Source of the DNA: Ochromonadaceae sp. CCMP2298
Taxonomy: Eukaryota > Sar > Synurophyceae > Ochromonadales > Ochromonadaceae
Assembly (NCBI GenBank): GCA_026770595.1
Contig: MU634508.1
Coordinates: 1-11,779 of the forward strand
Direction of reading: 5' to 3'
Length of the DNA stretch: 11,779 nucleotides
Shown here: in pieces, positions 1 through 8,132 of the stretch
Layout of the letters: each line of letters starts with the position of its first letter
How positions within the stretch are numbered: the first letter of the stretch is position 1
Made by a program: the position numbers and the translations under genes
The notes under the pieces: model-generated
Seen by the model: only the letters and a program-made list of their open reading frames with translations
Told to the model about the DNA's origin: nothing
Database searches by the model: none

Positions 1-527
1 CTCCCTCCCCCCACTGCCCCCACTGCCCACTCGACCCTTAGCGTTGTTGGCGATGTGAGTGAGTGCGTGCTTGCCGCTGCTAGGGTTGCTGTCGGCTGTG
101 GAGGGCGGCTTGCACCATCGGTCCAAAGACATCTTGATGCGCACGGCCAGCGTCTCTGCGCAGCAAGTAGAAGGGGTGGACAGAGAGGGAAGATGTAGAA
201 AGAGAAAAGGGTAGAGAGACAGAGAAAGATACAGAGAGATAAAGAGTGAGAGAGAGAGTGAGAGAGGTAGCGGTAAGCAGATACGGGGTCATGCGAGAAG
301 GGGGCATGGGGAGGTAGGGGGAGGCATGCTCTGTCTCCCGCCGTGGTTCACACCCGTTCTCCGCACTTACCTAGCAGGAAATCGGGGGCGAAGACCAGCA
401 CTGCCTGTGGTAGCTGTGCTGCCAGGAGGGCCACCGCATCGCTCATCTCCAGCAGGTCCACGTACGAGAGAAGCAGCAGCGGGAAGCAGTCAGAGGACAG
501 CTCCAGCCCGCCCACAGACGAGTGGGG
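1..527 (-). CDS. Partial spliced gene, 5' portion, product unidentified (weak MCM N-terminal resemblance)
   Basis: Two exons join in frame on the minus strand. The upstream exon runs from about 527 to 371 and ends at a donor AG|GTAAGT. The downstream exon runs from 155 to the window edge after an acceptor GCGCAG. The intron splits a Glu codon (G|AG), and the joined frame has no stop. The encoded segment holds a leucine-rich helical stretch (LLLLSYVDLLEMSDAVALL), then ETLAVRIKMSLDRWC, then a Ser/Gly-rich tail. The pattern 'xVDLLxxxxxxALLxxxLPxAVLxF' loosely recalls the N-terminal helical region of MCM-family helicases, but this is only a resemblance. The upper border at 527 is a predicted acceptor (CGCGCAG at 534-528). 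The frame stays open to 596 without an ATG, so the start codon must lie in another upstream exon or the exon border is wrong. The gene continues beyond base 1. Confidence 0.55.
156..370 (-). other. Spliceosomal intron of the minus-strand partial gene
   Basis: Read on the minus strand, this 215-base segment begins GTAAGTGCGG and ends CTTGCTGCGCAG. Most of its 3' half is a long pyrimidine-rich tract, seen on the plus strand as the GA-rich stretch around 165-270. Removing it keeps the flanking reading frame open. The GA-rich simple sequence is therefore best read as an intron polypyrimidine tract, not as a coding or free-standing repeat. Confidence 0.65.
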
Positions 528-864
528 CTGCGCGATGTGTGAGGTGTGTGAGGCGGGTCCTGCCTGCAGGATGGGTCTCCAGAAGTTCGCTCTCTTTTAT
601 GTTGGAACGGCGTATGGATCCACAGGTTCCATGGAACGGCGTCGCATACTGAAAATCCACGGAACGAGAAACGCTCCAAAAGTGGAACGAGAACCGCCGG
701 TTCCGGAACGAAAAAACGGCCTTTCGCATACTCTCTAATTGTGGGACGTCCGTTACCGCCAAAATTTGCAAAAAAAAACCCATGCGACATCATTTTCCCC
801 AACACCATCTTCCTTCTGCTGACATGCAGAGGAACCTGCATTGATCGAACCCAGTCGGTCAGCC
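528..864. promoter_or_regulatory. Divergent intergenic region, candidate bidirectional promoter with GGAACG repeats
   Basis: This stretch separates the 5' ends of two divergent genes. GGAACG occurs at 604-609, 633-638, 661-666, 684-689 and 705-710. Two of these copies sit in perfect palindromes, GTTCCATGGAAC (626-637) and GTTCCGGAAC (700-709). The 9-mer TCGCATACT is repeated at 642-650 and 724-732, flanking part of the cluster. There is no obvious TATA box. An AG at 827-828 (CTGACATGCAG) could be an acceptor for a 5' untranslated exon of the MORN gene. The first exon of the minus-strand gene may also lie here. Regulatory function is inferred from position and repetition. Confidence 0.45.
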
Positions 865-2302
865 ATGAGCGGCAAGGTGGCGGTGCTGAAGCTGCGGCCA
901 GTGGCCAAGAATGCCGAGGAGCAGGAGGCAGAGAAGATGCTGGTTTTCGCCCTCCCGCGCAAGAAGTGTGCCGAGATAGTTCCCTCGATGGTTCGGCTGC
1001 AGACGGTCAGACAGACAGAGCACCAGCACCGTGTGCACATAATGAAGAAGCTGATGAAGAACGCGCGCATCAAGGACGCGGAGAAGCAGCTCAGCCACAT
1101 GCTGTCCATCGACGAGGCCGAGAAGATCGTCCCACACGGAGAGGTGTCCAAGAAACTCTACAACGACATCTTCCACACCAGGGACTTCGATTGCTACGGT
1201 TGCATCATGCCGCCCACCGCGCATCCGCCCCGTATGCACCTGGAGCTGGCAGTGCTGGCGTCAAAGATGGGCGTGCAGTTCACGCAGAAGGCCAACCAAG
1301 AGTACAAAGAGGTAGACAGCAACTCCGAATCGGACGAAGAGGAGGACGTGCGGAAGAGGAAGTTACTCACGGAGAAGTGGAAGATCGGCTATGTGGAGAG
1401 CTTCAACCCGCCAGTGGGACTGGCCCAGAACCCAGCCAGGCCCTTCAACAGTTTAGGTAATGAGTACTTCTACTCCTACGACGGCGAGTGGAGGGCCGGC
1501 TGCATGCAGGGGGAGGGCAAGTATCTCTTCCGGGACGGCTTCACGTACGAGGGGCGGTTCGAGCGGGGCAAGCAGGAGGGCAACGGAGTAGCCTACTACC
1601 CCCACGGGCAGAAGTACGAGGGCGAGTGGAAAGAGGGACGCTACTTCTCACACGGAGAGACCTTCATGCTGGGGGGATCCAAGTACAAAGGAGAGTTCGA
1701 CTTTGGGCGTCGGTCGGGCAAGGGCGTGCTGACCTATCCATCGGGCTTGAACTACGTGGGGGAGTTCTTCGACGGCAAGCCGCACGGCAGGGGCACCATG
1801 TCATCGGCGCTGACGGGCTGGGCCTACGAAGGCAGCTGGGAATAGTAAGTCCACACACACGCATCTGTCAAAGTGTTTGAGTGCGATATAACCTCTTACG
1901 GTTCTTTTCACTCACATACTCTCTCTTACCCCCTTCCTCTCTCTCTGCAGCGGCTTCATCCACGGCAGCGGGTCGCTGATCACCCCCGCGCCCGAGAAGA
2001 AGCGCATCGTGTACTACTGGGCCGAGTCGCGCAATAAGGTAACGCTGCCCTCCCTGGTGCGCCACTATAACACCGAGAGGGACGCTGAAATCTTGACCAA
2101 GGAGCGCGAGAAGCACATGATGTTTGGGGAATTGCGCGGCGTGCAGCTTAAGAACTACATAGCGGGCATCCGTAACAAGATGTACGAGGAACGCAGCTTT
2201 GAGAAGAAGCAGGCTTACGTGGAGCAGGTCACGAAGGCCAAGGAGCAGAAGGCCAAGCTCTACGAGGCCAGACTCAAAGCCCTCGCGGGAGAGGAGGACT
2301 AG
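865..2302 (+). CDS. MORN-repeat protein (two exons, 865-1844 and 1951-2302)
   Basis: Joining 865-1844 to 1951-2302 gives a 443-residue protein ending in TAG. The start is the first ATG after an in-frame TGA at 820-822. Residues 1-150 are a basic, helical, unfamiliar region with a Cys pair in DCYGC. Residues about 150-165 are an acidic SDEEED stretch. Residues about 205-338 hold six MORN repeats (YDGEW, YEGRF, YEGEW, YKGEF, YVGEF, YEGSW, each followed by a G-G-G spacing typical of the family). Residues 339-443 are rich in Lys/Glu and probably form a long helix or coiled coil. MORN repeats are beta-hairpin modules found in membrane-, cytoskeleton- and axoneme-associated proteins. A cytoskeletal or flagellar role is plausible for a protist but is not shown by the sequence. 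The last repeat is interrupted by the intron, which splits its Tyr codon. Confidence 0.92.
1845..1950 (+). other. Intron of the MORN-repeat gene
   Basis: This 106-base intron begins GTAAGT directly after TA of a Tyr codon and ends CTCTCTCTCTGCAG. Without splicing the frame stops at TAG (1843-1845). With splicing the frame continues through the sixth MORN repeat and a 105-residue tail. Both splice sites match the canonical spliceosomal consensus. Confidence 0.93.
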
Positions 2303-2598
2303 GCCTTTGCTCCCACTATTCGGTCCATGGGAATATGGGAATCTGTACACATTGTCCATTAGGAACTCAGTAGATTATAGAACTATCATTACATATCATT
2401 ACATGTTGTCTTGGCATATCGCAATTACCTATTGTTCATCTGTACATAGTGAACAAAGATCTGAGCAATGTTATAAATACCCTGTTATTGTCTTCATTTA
2501 GAGATTATCTGTCACAATTTCGTTCCTCTGTGCATCTCTTCATTCATCTATACTTGCATATGTTCGAATGAGGGTCGACTACTTTTCCGTCTTTCCGT
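2303..2598 (+). other. MORN gene 3' flank, AT-richer, no gene seen
   Basis: The stretch is clearly more AT-rich than its surroundings and has no convincing reading frame. It probably contains the 3' untranslated region. I see no AATAAA, only a TATAAATA at 2471-2478. Near the right end the 11-mer CTACTTTTCCG occurs twice, at 2579-2589 and 2599-2609, the second overlapping the stop codon of the next minus-strand frame. This is also where the sequence changes from host-like spliced genes to the intronless decayed cluster. Confidence 0.5.
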
Positions 2599-3215
2599 CT
2601 ACTTTTCCGGGGAACATGGAAACAGGTCGCCCAGCTCCTCCGCCCCTGCGAACTGCACCGGACCCAGCTCGTCGATGCGGTAGCCTTTCGCGTACGTCTG
2701 CTTGTAGGGGTGTTAGAGCGGGAGCATCGTTTGGAACTACTTGCCTGTCCCTGACCCACACCTACACCTGCCCCAGCATCTTTACCTACCCCTGCACCTG
2801 TCCCTACACCTACACCTGCCCCTGCAAAGGGGCACCCGCTGAGGATGCGGCGCAACACTTCGCTGAGCGGGAGCATGAAGTACCTTTGGAACAGCCCAGA
2901 GGGACCCAGCAACCCTCGCAGGGCCCAGCCCAAGCCTTGCGGTGGGTCTGGAAACCCAGCAAACCTCACGCAGACGTGGGAAGCAGAGGGCATGCGCGGT
3001 GCGGCGGGCACAATCGTGCAGGGAATCTGGGGCCACGGACACCAGCAATTGCATAGTGGACACGCCGAGAAGCTGGTTGGATAGTGCAAATTTCATTTCC
3101 TCCTCCTCGAAGCGGTCTAGATAAGCCTCAATGCCTTCGAATTCGGGGGTATATTCTCGATACCCATTTTGTTGCCGTAGAACCCGTGTAGGTCGATCCA
3201 GCGAATGGGCTCCAC
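2599..3215 (-). pseudogene. Decayed minus-strand gene, unidentified product, with Gly/Val repeat
   Basis: Four reading-frame segments follow each other on the minus strand. The first includes WIDLHGFYGNKMG (from 3215). The second includes EFEGIEAYLDRFEEEEMKF and LLVSVAPDSLHDC. The third includes GWALRGLLGPSGLFQRYFML and a Gly/Ala/Val-rich repeat. The last includes KGYRIDELGPVQ and ends at TAG 2601-2599. Frameshifts fall near 3145, 2970 and 2720. The first segment stays open upstream to about 3310, so the start is uncertain. The GTG at 3215-3213 could be a mutated ATG and would leave 43 bases to the divergent ATG at 3259. Codon third positions are GC-rich throughout, which supports a former coding role. 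No family recognised. Confidence 0.5.
2757..2826. repeat. CCTACACCTGCC-type minisatellite
   Basis: Imperfect 6/12-base units of the type CC(T/C)(A/G)CACCTG(C/T)CC repeat about six to ten times. Read on the minus strand inside the decayed gene, they encode alternating Gly, Ala and Val residues (GAGVGVGTGAGVG). The tract sits between two frame segments of that gene and could have contributed to its frame loss by slippage. Confidence 0.7.
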
Positions 3216-3258
3216 TGCGAATATCAGCAGCAAGTAGTTTTTTTGGGAAATTGTGATT

Positions 3259-3867
3259 ATGGCACCAAGAGGTTCAAAGAAGGCTGGAACGCGCGCCCAA
3301 AACTGGTGCGGGACGAGGCACCCGCCGACGCGTGGCGGGGCTCGCTTATAAACGAGCCCACCCTAAACACCGATCAAAAGGCAAACTGTGTCTTCGTTAC
3401 GTTGAGCGCCAGAGGGATGCCGTTGTACCCAGAGCAGGATCGCAGTCAGCGGGTCGGGGTCATAGTCTCCAAGACTACGCTCGAGGTACACCAGCTGCTC
3501 GTTGAGTGCAACCGGAACACCAACCGGCGCGTACACACCCGCCAGGGGTACTGGCCGAAGCCGTTTAAGTCAGTCCTAAAACACGAGAAGGCGCGCAGAC
3601 CGGAGTCTCCCTCCTCCAAGGAAGAGGCGGCGGCAAAGACCCTAGTCCGGAAGGATGGGCAGCGTGCCAGAGGACACTCCACGAACGACAAGGGAACAGC
3701 AAGAAGCGTGCCAGAGGACACTCCACGAACGACAAGGGAACAGCAAGAAGCGTGCCAGAGGACACTCCAAGAACGCCAAGTCTAAGTCGATGGTGGCTGC
3801 CAAGAAAGCAAAGCGTAGAGCGAAGCACAAAATGCTTCGTCCGGGGCAGGGTGCGCAAAGACATTAG
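3259..3867 (+). pseudogene. Decayed plus-strand gene for a basic protein with 15-residue repeats
   Basis: The ATG at 3259 starts MAPRGSKKAGTRA. A frameshift near 3300 leads into a long segment (RDEAPADAWRGSLINEP, then VGVIVSKTTLEVHQLLVE, then GYWPKPFKSV) with GC-rich third codon positions. It continues through a tandem repeat encoding RARGHSTNDKG-type units and ends with a Lys/Arg-rich tail (MVAAKKAKRRAKHKM) and TAG at 3865-3867. The reading frame moves by one base in each repeat unit, so at least three shifts are needed. The basic N terminus, repeats and tail suggest a nucleic-acid-binding protein, but no domain is recognised. Confidence 0.5.
3661..3785 (+). repeat. 44-bp tandem repeat, about 2.8 copies
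   Basis: Units begin at 3661, 3705 and 3749 (AGCGTGCCAGAGGACACTCC at each). The first two are nearly identical over 44 bases and the third diverges toward its end. The unit length is one less than a multiple of three. In plus-strand sense the same peptide (RARGHS) appears in a different frame in each copy, as expected if a 45-base coding repeat lost one base. Confidence 0.9.
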
Positions 3868-3986
3868 GTCAATTGACAGCATAAACTATCACTTACGGAA
3901 TATAACATCATTGGACAGAATAAAATGTCAATTGACACATATACTATGTCAATTAACAAAATATAATGTCATTTGTCGTTAGAGAC
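3868..3986. repeat. AT-rich iteron-like repeats with TGTCAATTGACA palindromes
   Basis: A sharply AT-rich intergenic stretch follows the stop of the basic-protein pseudogene. GTCAATTGAC occurs at 3868-3877, perfect TGTCAATTGACA at 3926-3937, TGTCAATTAACA at 3947-3958 and TGTCATTTGTC at 3967-3977. A weaker related unit begins near 3906. The last copies are spaced 21 and 20 bases apart, about two helical turns, each followed by an ATA-rich spacer. The arrangement resembles binding-site arrays at replication origins or promoters. Function is inferred only from form. Confidence 0.7.
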
Positions 3987-4302
3987 GTCGGATGCAAAGC
4001 GGAGTCGTCTCGGCGTCTCTCGGATGAGGGTGGGAGTGAGGGCTGCGACCACACATAACCCTCTCCACTGACGGTTGAGGTCTACGGTGGACAAGCACCT
4101 CGGACGTGCACCCCACGCATGGGGAAAGTGGAAACAGAGGAGCGGTTTCGGAGGAGAGCGATGAGGGTTAGCCCTGCTGTTCGAGAAAGAGCAATGGAAT
4201 GGACCAGGCCGAGCGATTCTTTCCTCCCTGTTTCATTCTATAGGAGTTCCACCAGCCTAGACTCCTTTGTTTTCTGTGGTCGTTCCAACTTCTGCTTCAG
4301 CG
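3987..4302. other. Intergenic stretch, no convincing gene
   Basis: Short frames exist but have no protein-like codon pattern or recognisable motif. A short inverted repeat, AGAGACG at 3981-3987 with CGTCTCT at 4014-4020, could form a weak hairpin. The stretch may hold the upstream region of the plus-strand pseudogene that follows. Confidence 0.4.
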
Positions 4303-5635
4303 ATGTCGTTTTTGATTTCTTCCCTGCTCACCAGCCGCTTCACCGCTTCCACCACCCGGCGCTGCAAGCGCTGATGGATACGTGTGGGAGTTGGGATGCG
4401 ACGGAAAGCGCACATTTCAAGTCAGTGCTAGTGGACGACGCCGTTCTGAACGGGCTCATCGCGCTGCCGGTGGGCATTCCGCTGAAACCTCTGCCCAAGG
4501 AAGTGGCCATCAAGGCTGGCGGGCTGGATGTGTTGCGCGACTCGAAAGTCATCAAATTCCAGCTTAAGTTCCGCGACACCTAGCGCCTATGCTTAGAGAT
4601 TGTGTCGGGGCGGAGCCTCATCAGTGCGCATCTCACGGAGAAAGGCAAGGCAGTCCGCGTGGGGCGCCCTGTGTGGGTGCTTAACCTTACCGAGGACTTG
4701 GTGACGATCCTGCACGGATCCGGGGTGCACTTGGCCCCTGCGGGAGCCGGCTTAGGGGGGGGCCTGAAGACTGGTGCAGGGACCCAGGGGGGAACTGGGG
4801 TGCGCAAGAGGGACAGGGAAAGCGAGGAAGGCAAGGACGGTGAAGGGGAAGATGGGAATTTGACCCAGAAGGATATCCTGCGAGGTAAGCGGGAGTGTTG
4901 GGTGAAATCTAAAACGTACGAGAGGGTGAGATTGATGAGCCCACTATTTCGTCTTATGTACGAGTGGGTTGAGGAAGGGGTTCTGCGGGAACCGGAACTA
5001 TGTGGCGAAGGGGAGATAGATATCCACGATACTTGTGGACCAGGCAGGGTGCTCAGACAGGCTGAACCCTGAGCACGCATACTACGGGTTTCGAAACTCT
5101 GCATTGGTGCTATCTCTGGGGATAGTAGAGTGGGGTTACGAGGAGGACTCCTCGTTCATGGCGGGTTTGCACTGCCAGTGGCACCCGACGGATTATAGGA
5201 AGATTTCCCTGTTCCACTTCCTTCCCGCCGAGTCGCTGGGGGAGGATAGGAGGGGCATGTTTCGGAAGGGGGTGCGCTCGGTGACAGGGAGGGCAACCGT
5301 AGCTATGTCGTTGCGAAACCTCGGAACCTACTGGCAGGTGCTTTCCTGCGAGGAGCTGGGGGGGGGCGATGCGGATCCTTATCGACTCCCTCCTGCTGAA
5401 CATTAAGACGTGACAGGGGATCGACAACACACTCGCGCTGGTCCGCTGCACGTGCATGCTCAGCAGGTTCTTCAGCGACCTGCGTACGCAGCCTAAGAGC
5501 GCCAACTTCCCTGATACACCGATGACCTGCGGGAAGGAGTCCACTGGCCTGATGACGGCGTACGCGACACAGTTGGTAACGGCCGCTGAGGGGTGGGGGG
5601 CGCGCGAATGCTGTACTCGCCCGATGCCGCGATGA
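4303..5635 (+). pseudogene. Decayed plus-strand gene, unidentified, about 440 codons
   Basis: A candidate ATG at 4303 (MSFLISSLLTSRFTAS) is followed by segments in several frames. The first includes FKSVLVDDAVLNGLIALPVG and SKVIKFQLKF, is cut by TAG at 4581, and continues in the same frame with GRPVWVLNLTEDLVTIL, a Gly-rich and acidic linker near 4735-4860, and VRLMSPLFRLMYEWVEEG. After a shift near 5040 come PEHAYYGFRNSALVLSLG and YRKISLFHFLPAESLG. After a shift near 5355 come RILIDSLLLNIKT, a TGA at 5411, then LALVRCTCMLSRFFSDL. Alternating beta-type hydrophobic segments suggest a folded structural protein, but no family is recognised. The 3' end overlaps the convergent minus-strand gene; TGA at 5633-5635 is the latest possible stop. 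Confidence 0.55.
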
Positions 5636-6113
5636 AGGCCTCGGAGAGGATGGTTATGAGATCGTCCTCCGAGATCAGCTGCTGGAGGCCCAGGATTACT
5701 GCAAAATCATTTGCTTCCCGCACCGATGCTTGAATCGTAGCAATGTCGGTGGGGATCAGTAGAATCACATAAATGAATGGGGCCTGGGATACTCGAGTAG
5801 CCAGCATGGCGGGAAGGAGAACTGGGTGCGCGGTCGATTGCGAGATGTCGATGTCCGGCGTGTTGTTCCCATTGTCGGGCAAAGAGATAACTTTCAATTG
5901 TCTAGTTGTTGTCTCCTCTGCACTTGGGGCTATCGGCGGTGCAGTCCATCGTTCTACCGTGTAGTCCTCCACACCCGTATGTGGGAGGAGTGGAGCACGG
6001 GGGGGTGGCTCGCCAAAGGATACGCGGTGTGTTGAAGGCCGGGGTGAACTCGTGGACGGACAGGTAGGCTGGGGTGGTTCTGGGAGCGCCATGACAGAGA
6101 TTGTTGGCGTCAT
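5493..6113 (-). CDS. Hypothetical protein, 206 residues, proline-rich N terminus, only open frame of the cluster
   Basis: The ATG at 6113-6111 lies 15 bases after the stop of the upstream gene (TAG 6131-6129), in the same direction. Residues 1-65 are rich in Pro, Ser and Thr and include RVSF at 30-33. Residues about 71-168 look folded, with a hydrophobic stretch near 111-121 (APFIYVILLIP) and a helical DFAVILGLQQLISEDDLITI segment; the hydrophobic stretch is short for a membrane helix. The C-terminal 40 residues are Pro/Arg/Ser-rich and could reflect a frame change in the G-run at 5592-5600. The 3' end overlaps the convergent pseudogene. No homologous family is recognised. It is the one frame of the cluster without an internal stop, but expression cannot be judged. 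Confidence 0.6.
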   Translation of the reverse strand: MTPTISVMALPEPPQPTCPSTSSPRPSTHRVSFGEPPPRAPLLPHTGVEDYTVERWTAPPIAPSAEETTTRQLKVISLPDNGNNTPDIDISQSTAHPVLLPAMLATRVSQAPFIYVILLIPTDIATIQASVREANDFAVILGLQQLISEDDLITILSEAFIAASGEYSIRAPPTPQRPLPTVSRTPSSGQWTPSRRSSVYQGSWRS

Positions 6114-6128
6114 GTGCCCCCCTCCATC

Positions 6129-8125
6129 CTACTTGAATTTGGAGTCAGCCTGGAGGGCTGCGATGAGAAATTTGCGGTCCTTGTCGGTGACCAGCTTGAT
6201 GTTGGTAGCGATGTCGATGAGGGGCTGACTCTCCGAGTTGCGAGGCATCTGTCCATAATGCAGACGTTTGCATTTCGTAACATCACACTTGCCTGGATCT
6301 TATACTCGTGCAAAAAGCTCCGGCTGGTAGGCGTCGGGGGAGGTTTTCGGATCCCCCTTAGGGGATTTAGGGCCTGGACTCCCCTCAGGGCCCTTGCCCA
6401 GTCCCGCCCCCTCCACTACGGTTGCGTCCACTTTCACCTTCTCCTTCTATTCTCCTTCTCTACCCTGGTCTCCCTGAAGAGGGGGTTACCATAGGCAGCC
6501 TGGTTCAATCTGCGGAACTCATAGACCTGGAAGACGGAGGGGTGGCGGAAGTCCGTGATCAGCGCCTGGAAAGCCTCAATCAGAGCACCACCCCACTGGG
6601 CAAGGGTAAGCTTGATGGGCTTGCACTTGCGTCTCCGGCCTGGCAGGTGCGAACGAGTCAGCGGAACGCGAGCTGCCTCGTGGAAGCGGTGAAGCAGGTC
6701 GTTGAAGGTAGACTCGAGAAAGTCCCACGTGTAGCTGACGCTTGACTGCTCTGCTTAGGCACGGTTGACCATCGCCAAGAAGACGTCTCCGTACGCTCTA
6801 TCGTAGGCCACCCCAAACGTGGCTGCGAGCCCCCGTAGAGAATTGAGGGAGTCGTTCTAGTTACCCTTGAACTTGCCCTTGGCGAGCTTCGTGGCACGCT
6901 TGGTCGGGAGGAAATGAAAGAGACGGAGACTATCCCACTGCCAATTGCGAGACAGGCTCCAGCAGAACATAAAGACTTTGAAGGCGATTGTGGGGTTGGA
7001 GACCCGCTGGTGGAACCAGATCAGGCTGACCAGCATTGGCTGGTGGTAAAAATTCGGGTCCCGCTGTCCCGGTCCATCATCCTGTTGACGCTCCACAAAT
7101 ACAATGACCACCCCCTTGCATAGTTCGTTGACAGTCAGGTTATTGAGTAAATTACCTGACTACTCCAGGACGCGGCTAAGGTGCTCCTGAGTCGTGAAGG
7201 TGCGCGGTGCGTCGCTCTGACCGATGATCTGAGAGGACTTGCTGCTATCCCTATTTACCACGCGCTGTCCTGCGTCCTTGAAGGTGCGTATGCCTTGGCA
7301 ACTCGAGTCAGAGGAAGAGTTCGAGCGATCACCGTTGTCCAACCCCTCTCCCACTCGAGAACATTTCTTGTGAGACTTCTTAGACTTGTGCTTGCGCTTC
7401 TTCTTCGGAGGTGGGGTGTCCTCCGAGCTCGAGCTACTGCTAGAGTCCGAGGAAAAAAAAGGGGGGGGGGGACTCTTCTTTCTGCGCGTAGGCTTGGAAA
7501 GAGCGAGGCTTGCATCCTCCTCGGGCTCGGAGGAAGGATTTGCTGCGCCAGAGTAGCCCAGCAGGCACGGTGCAGCCTCCGTCTGGAGTGCGATCAAGCG
7601 TATTGCTGTCCAAGCCGTGTTGGGATCTGAGGAGATGGAGGACGGGTTGGCGAGTGATATCAAGCCGAACCTTCCCTCTGAGATGCGCACCACCTCTTAC
7701 TCGACAATATCGCAGCCAAAGAGTATCTCCCATGTGAGGCCTTCCGCTGACCCTAGTATGGGAGAACAGGGGTTGGATTGGATGATCATCACCATATCTC
7801 CCACCGAAGGCGCGAATGGGTACACAAACGCCAGTAATCCCGCAGCCATCTGGTGCTGTGCTGAGGTCGATGGTGGAAGTGAGAGGAGATGGTCCCCGGT
7901 CTCCCGCAGAAGGGTGAAGGCTCGGTCCTCAGGGCCGCGCGGTTCTCCATAAATGACTGCTGGGGGCCCTTGCATGCAGGCCGAGAGAGGCAGTGGTGCT
8001 GCGCGAACTGTGCTCTGTACCTGTCTATAGGTGGATGGGGCGCTGAAGTCCTGTGCAGGGATGTAAGCGCTGTCGAATGTGTCGGGGTCGTACTACTGGA
8101 AGAAGGAGTCGTCAAAGTTAGACAT
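6129..8125 (-). pseudogene. Decayed large gene (about 665 codons), unidentified, with Ser-run/Lys-rich module
   Basis: The proposed start is ATG at 8125-8123 (MSNFDDSFFQ), 7 bases after the stop of the upstream gene. The frame runs to about 6440, interrupted by TAG 8093, TAA 7697, TAG 7160, TAG 6857 and TAA 6755 (lowest plus-strand base of each). After a frameshift near 6440 it continues, with TAA at 6300, to a final TAG at 6129. In order the protein has an aromatic/acidic N terminus, a folded segment (MAAGLLAFVYPFAPSVGDMV), a polyserine run followed by KKKRKHKSKK near residues 224-250, a folded helical region (WDFLESTFNDLLHRFHEAAR, WGGALIEAFQALITDF), a Pro/Gly/Lys linker, and a C-terminal segment PLIDIATNIKLVTDKDRKFL. 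The Lys-rich module resembles a nuclear localisation signal. Alternatively this is the C-terminal half of the upstream gene, joined by a shift in the C6 run at 8190-8195. Confidence 0.6.
7453..7471. repeat. A8-G11 homopolymer pair
   Basis: Eight A are directly followed by eleven G. Read on the minus strand inside the large pseudogene, this gives C11 then T8, encoding SPPPPFF just before the polyserine run. The frame is kept across the tract. Such a run is prone to slippage and to sequencing error. Confidence 0.9.
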
Positions 8126-8132
8126 TGGTGGC

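Noticed and set aside
80-307. Minus-strand open frame rich in Ser, Leu and Thr
   Set aside because: It is the pyrimidine-rich intron of the partial minus-strand gene read through; splicing explains the sequence better.
741-1460. Long plus-strand frame overlapping the MORN gene, and minus-strand frames at 753-1239
   Set aside because: They are off-frame readings of MORN exon 1, Arg/Gly/Ala-rich without domain pattern.
2303-2501. Continuation of the MORN protein past TAG if TAG coded Gln
   Set aside because: The downstream stretch is AT-rich with no protein-like codon pattern, so TAG acts as a normal stop in the host gene.
2568-3056. 162-codon plus-strand frame
   Set aside because: The Thr/Pro/Cys-rich translation comes from the minisatellite, and the minus-strand segments look far more protein-like with GC-rich third positions.
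3868-3986. CRISPR-like array
   Set aside because: Units are palindromic, only about 21 bases long, degenerate and without unique spacers.
4882-4900. Possible intron donor GAG|GTAAGC in the plus-strand pseudogene
   Set aside because: The frame is open and protein-like across it, and no matching acceptor improves the reading.
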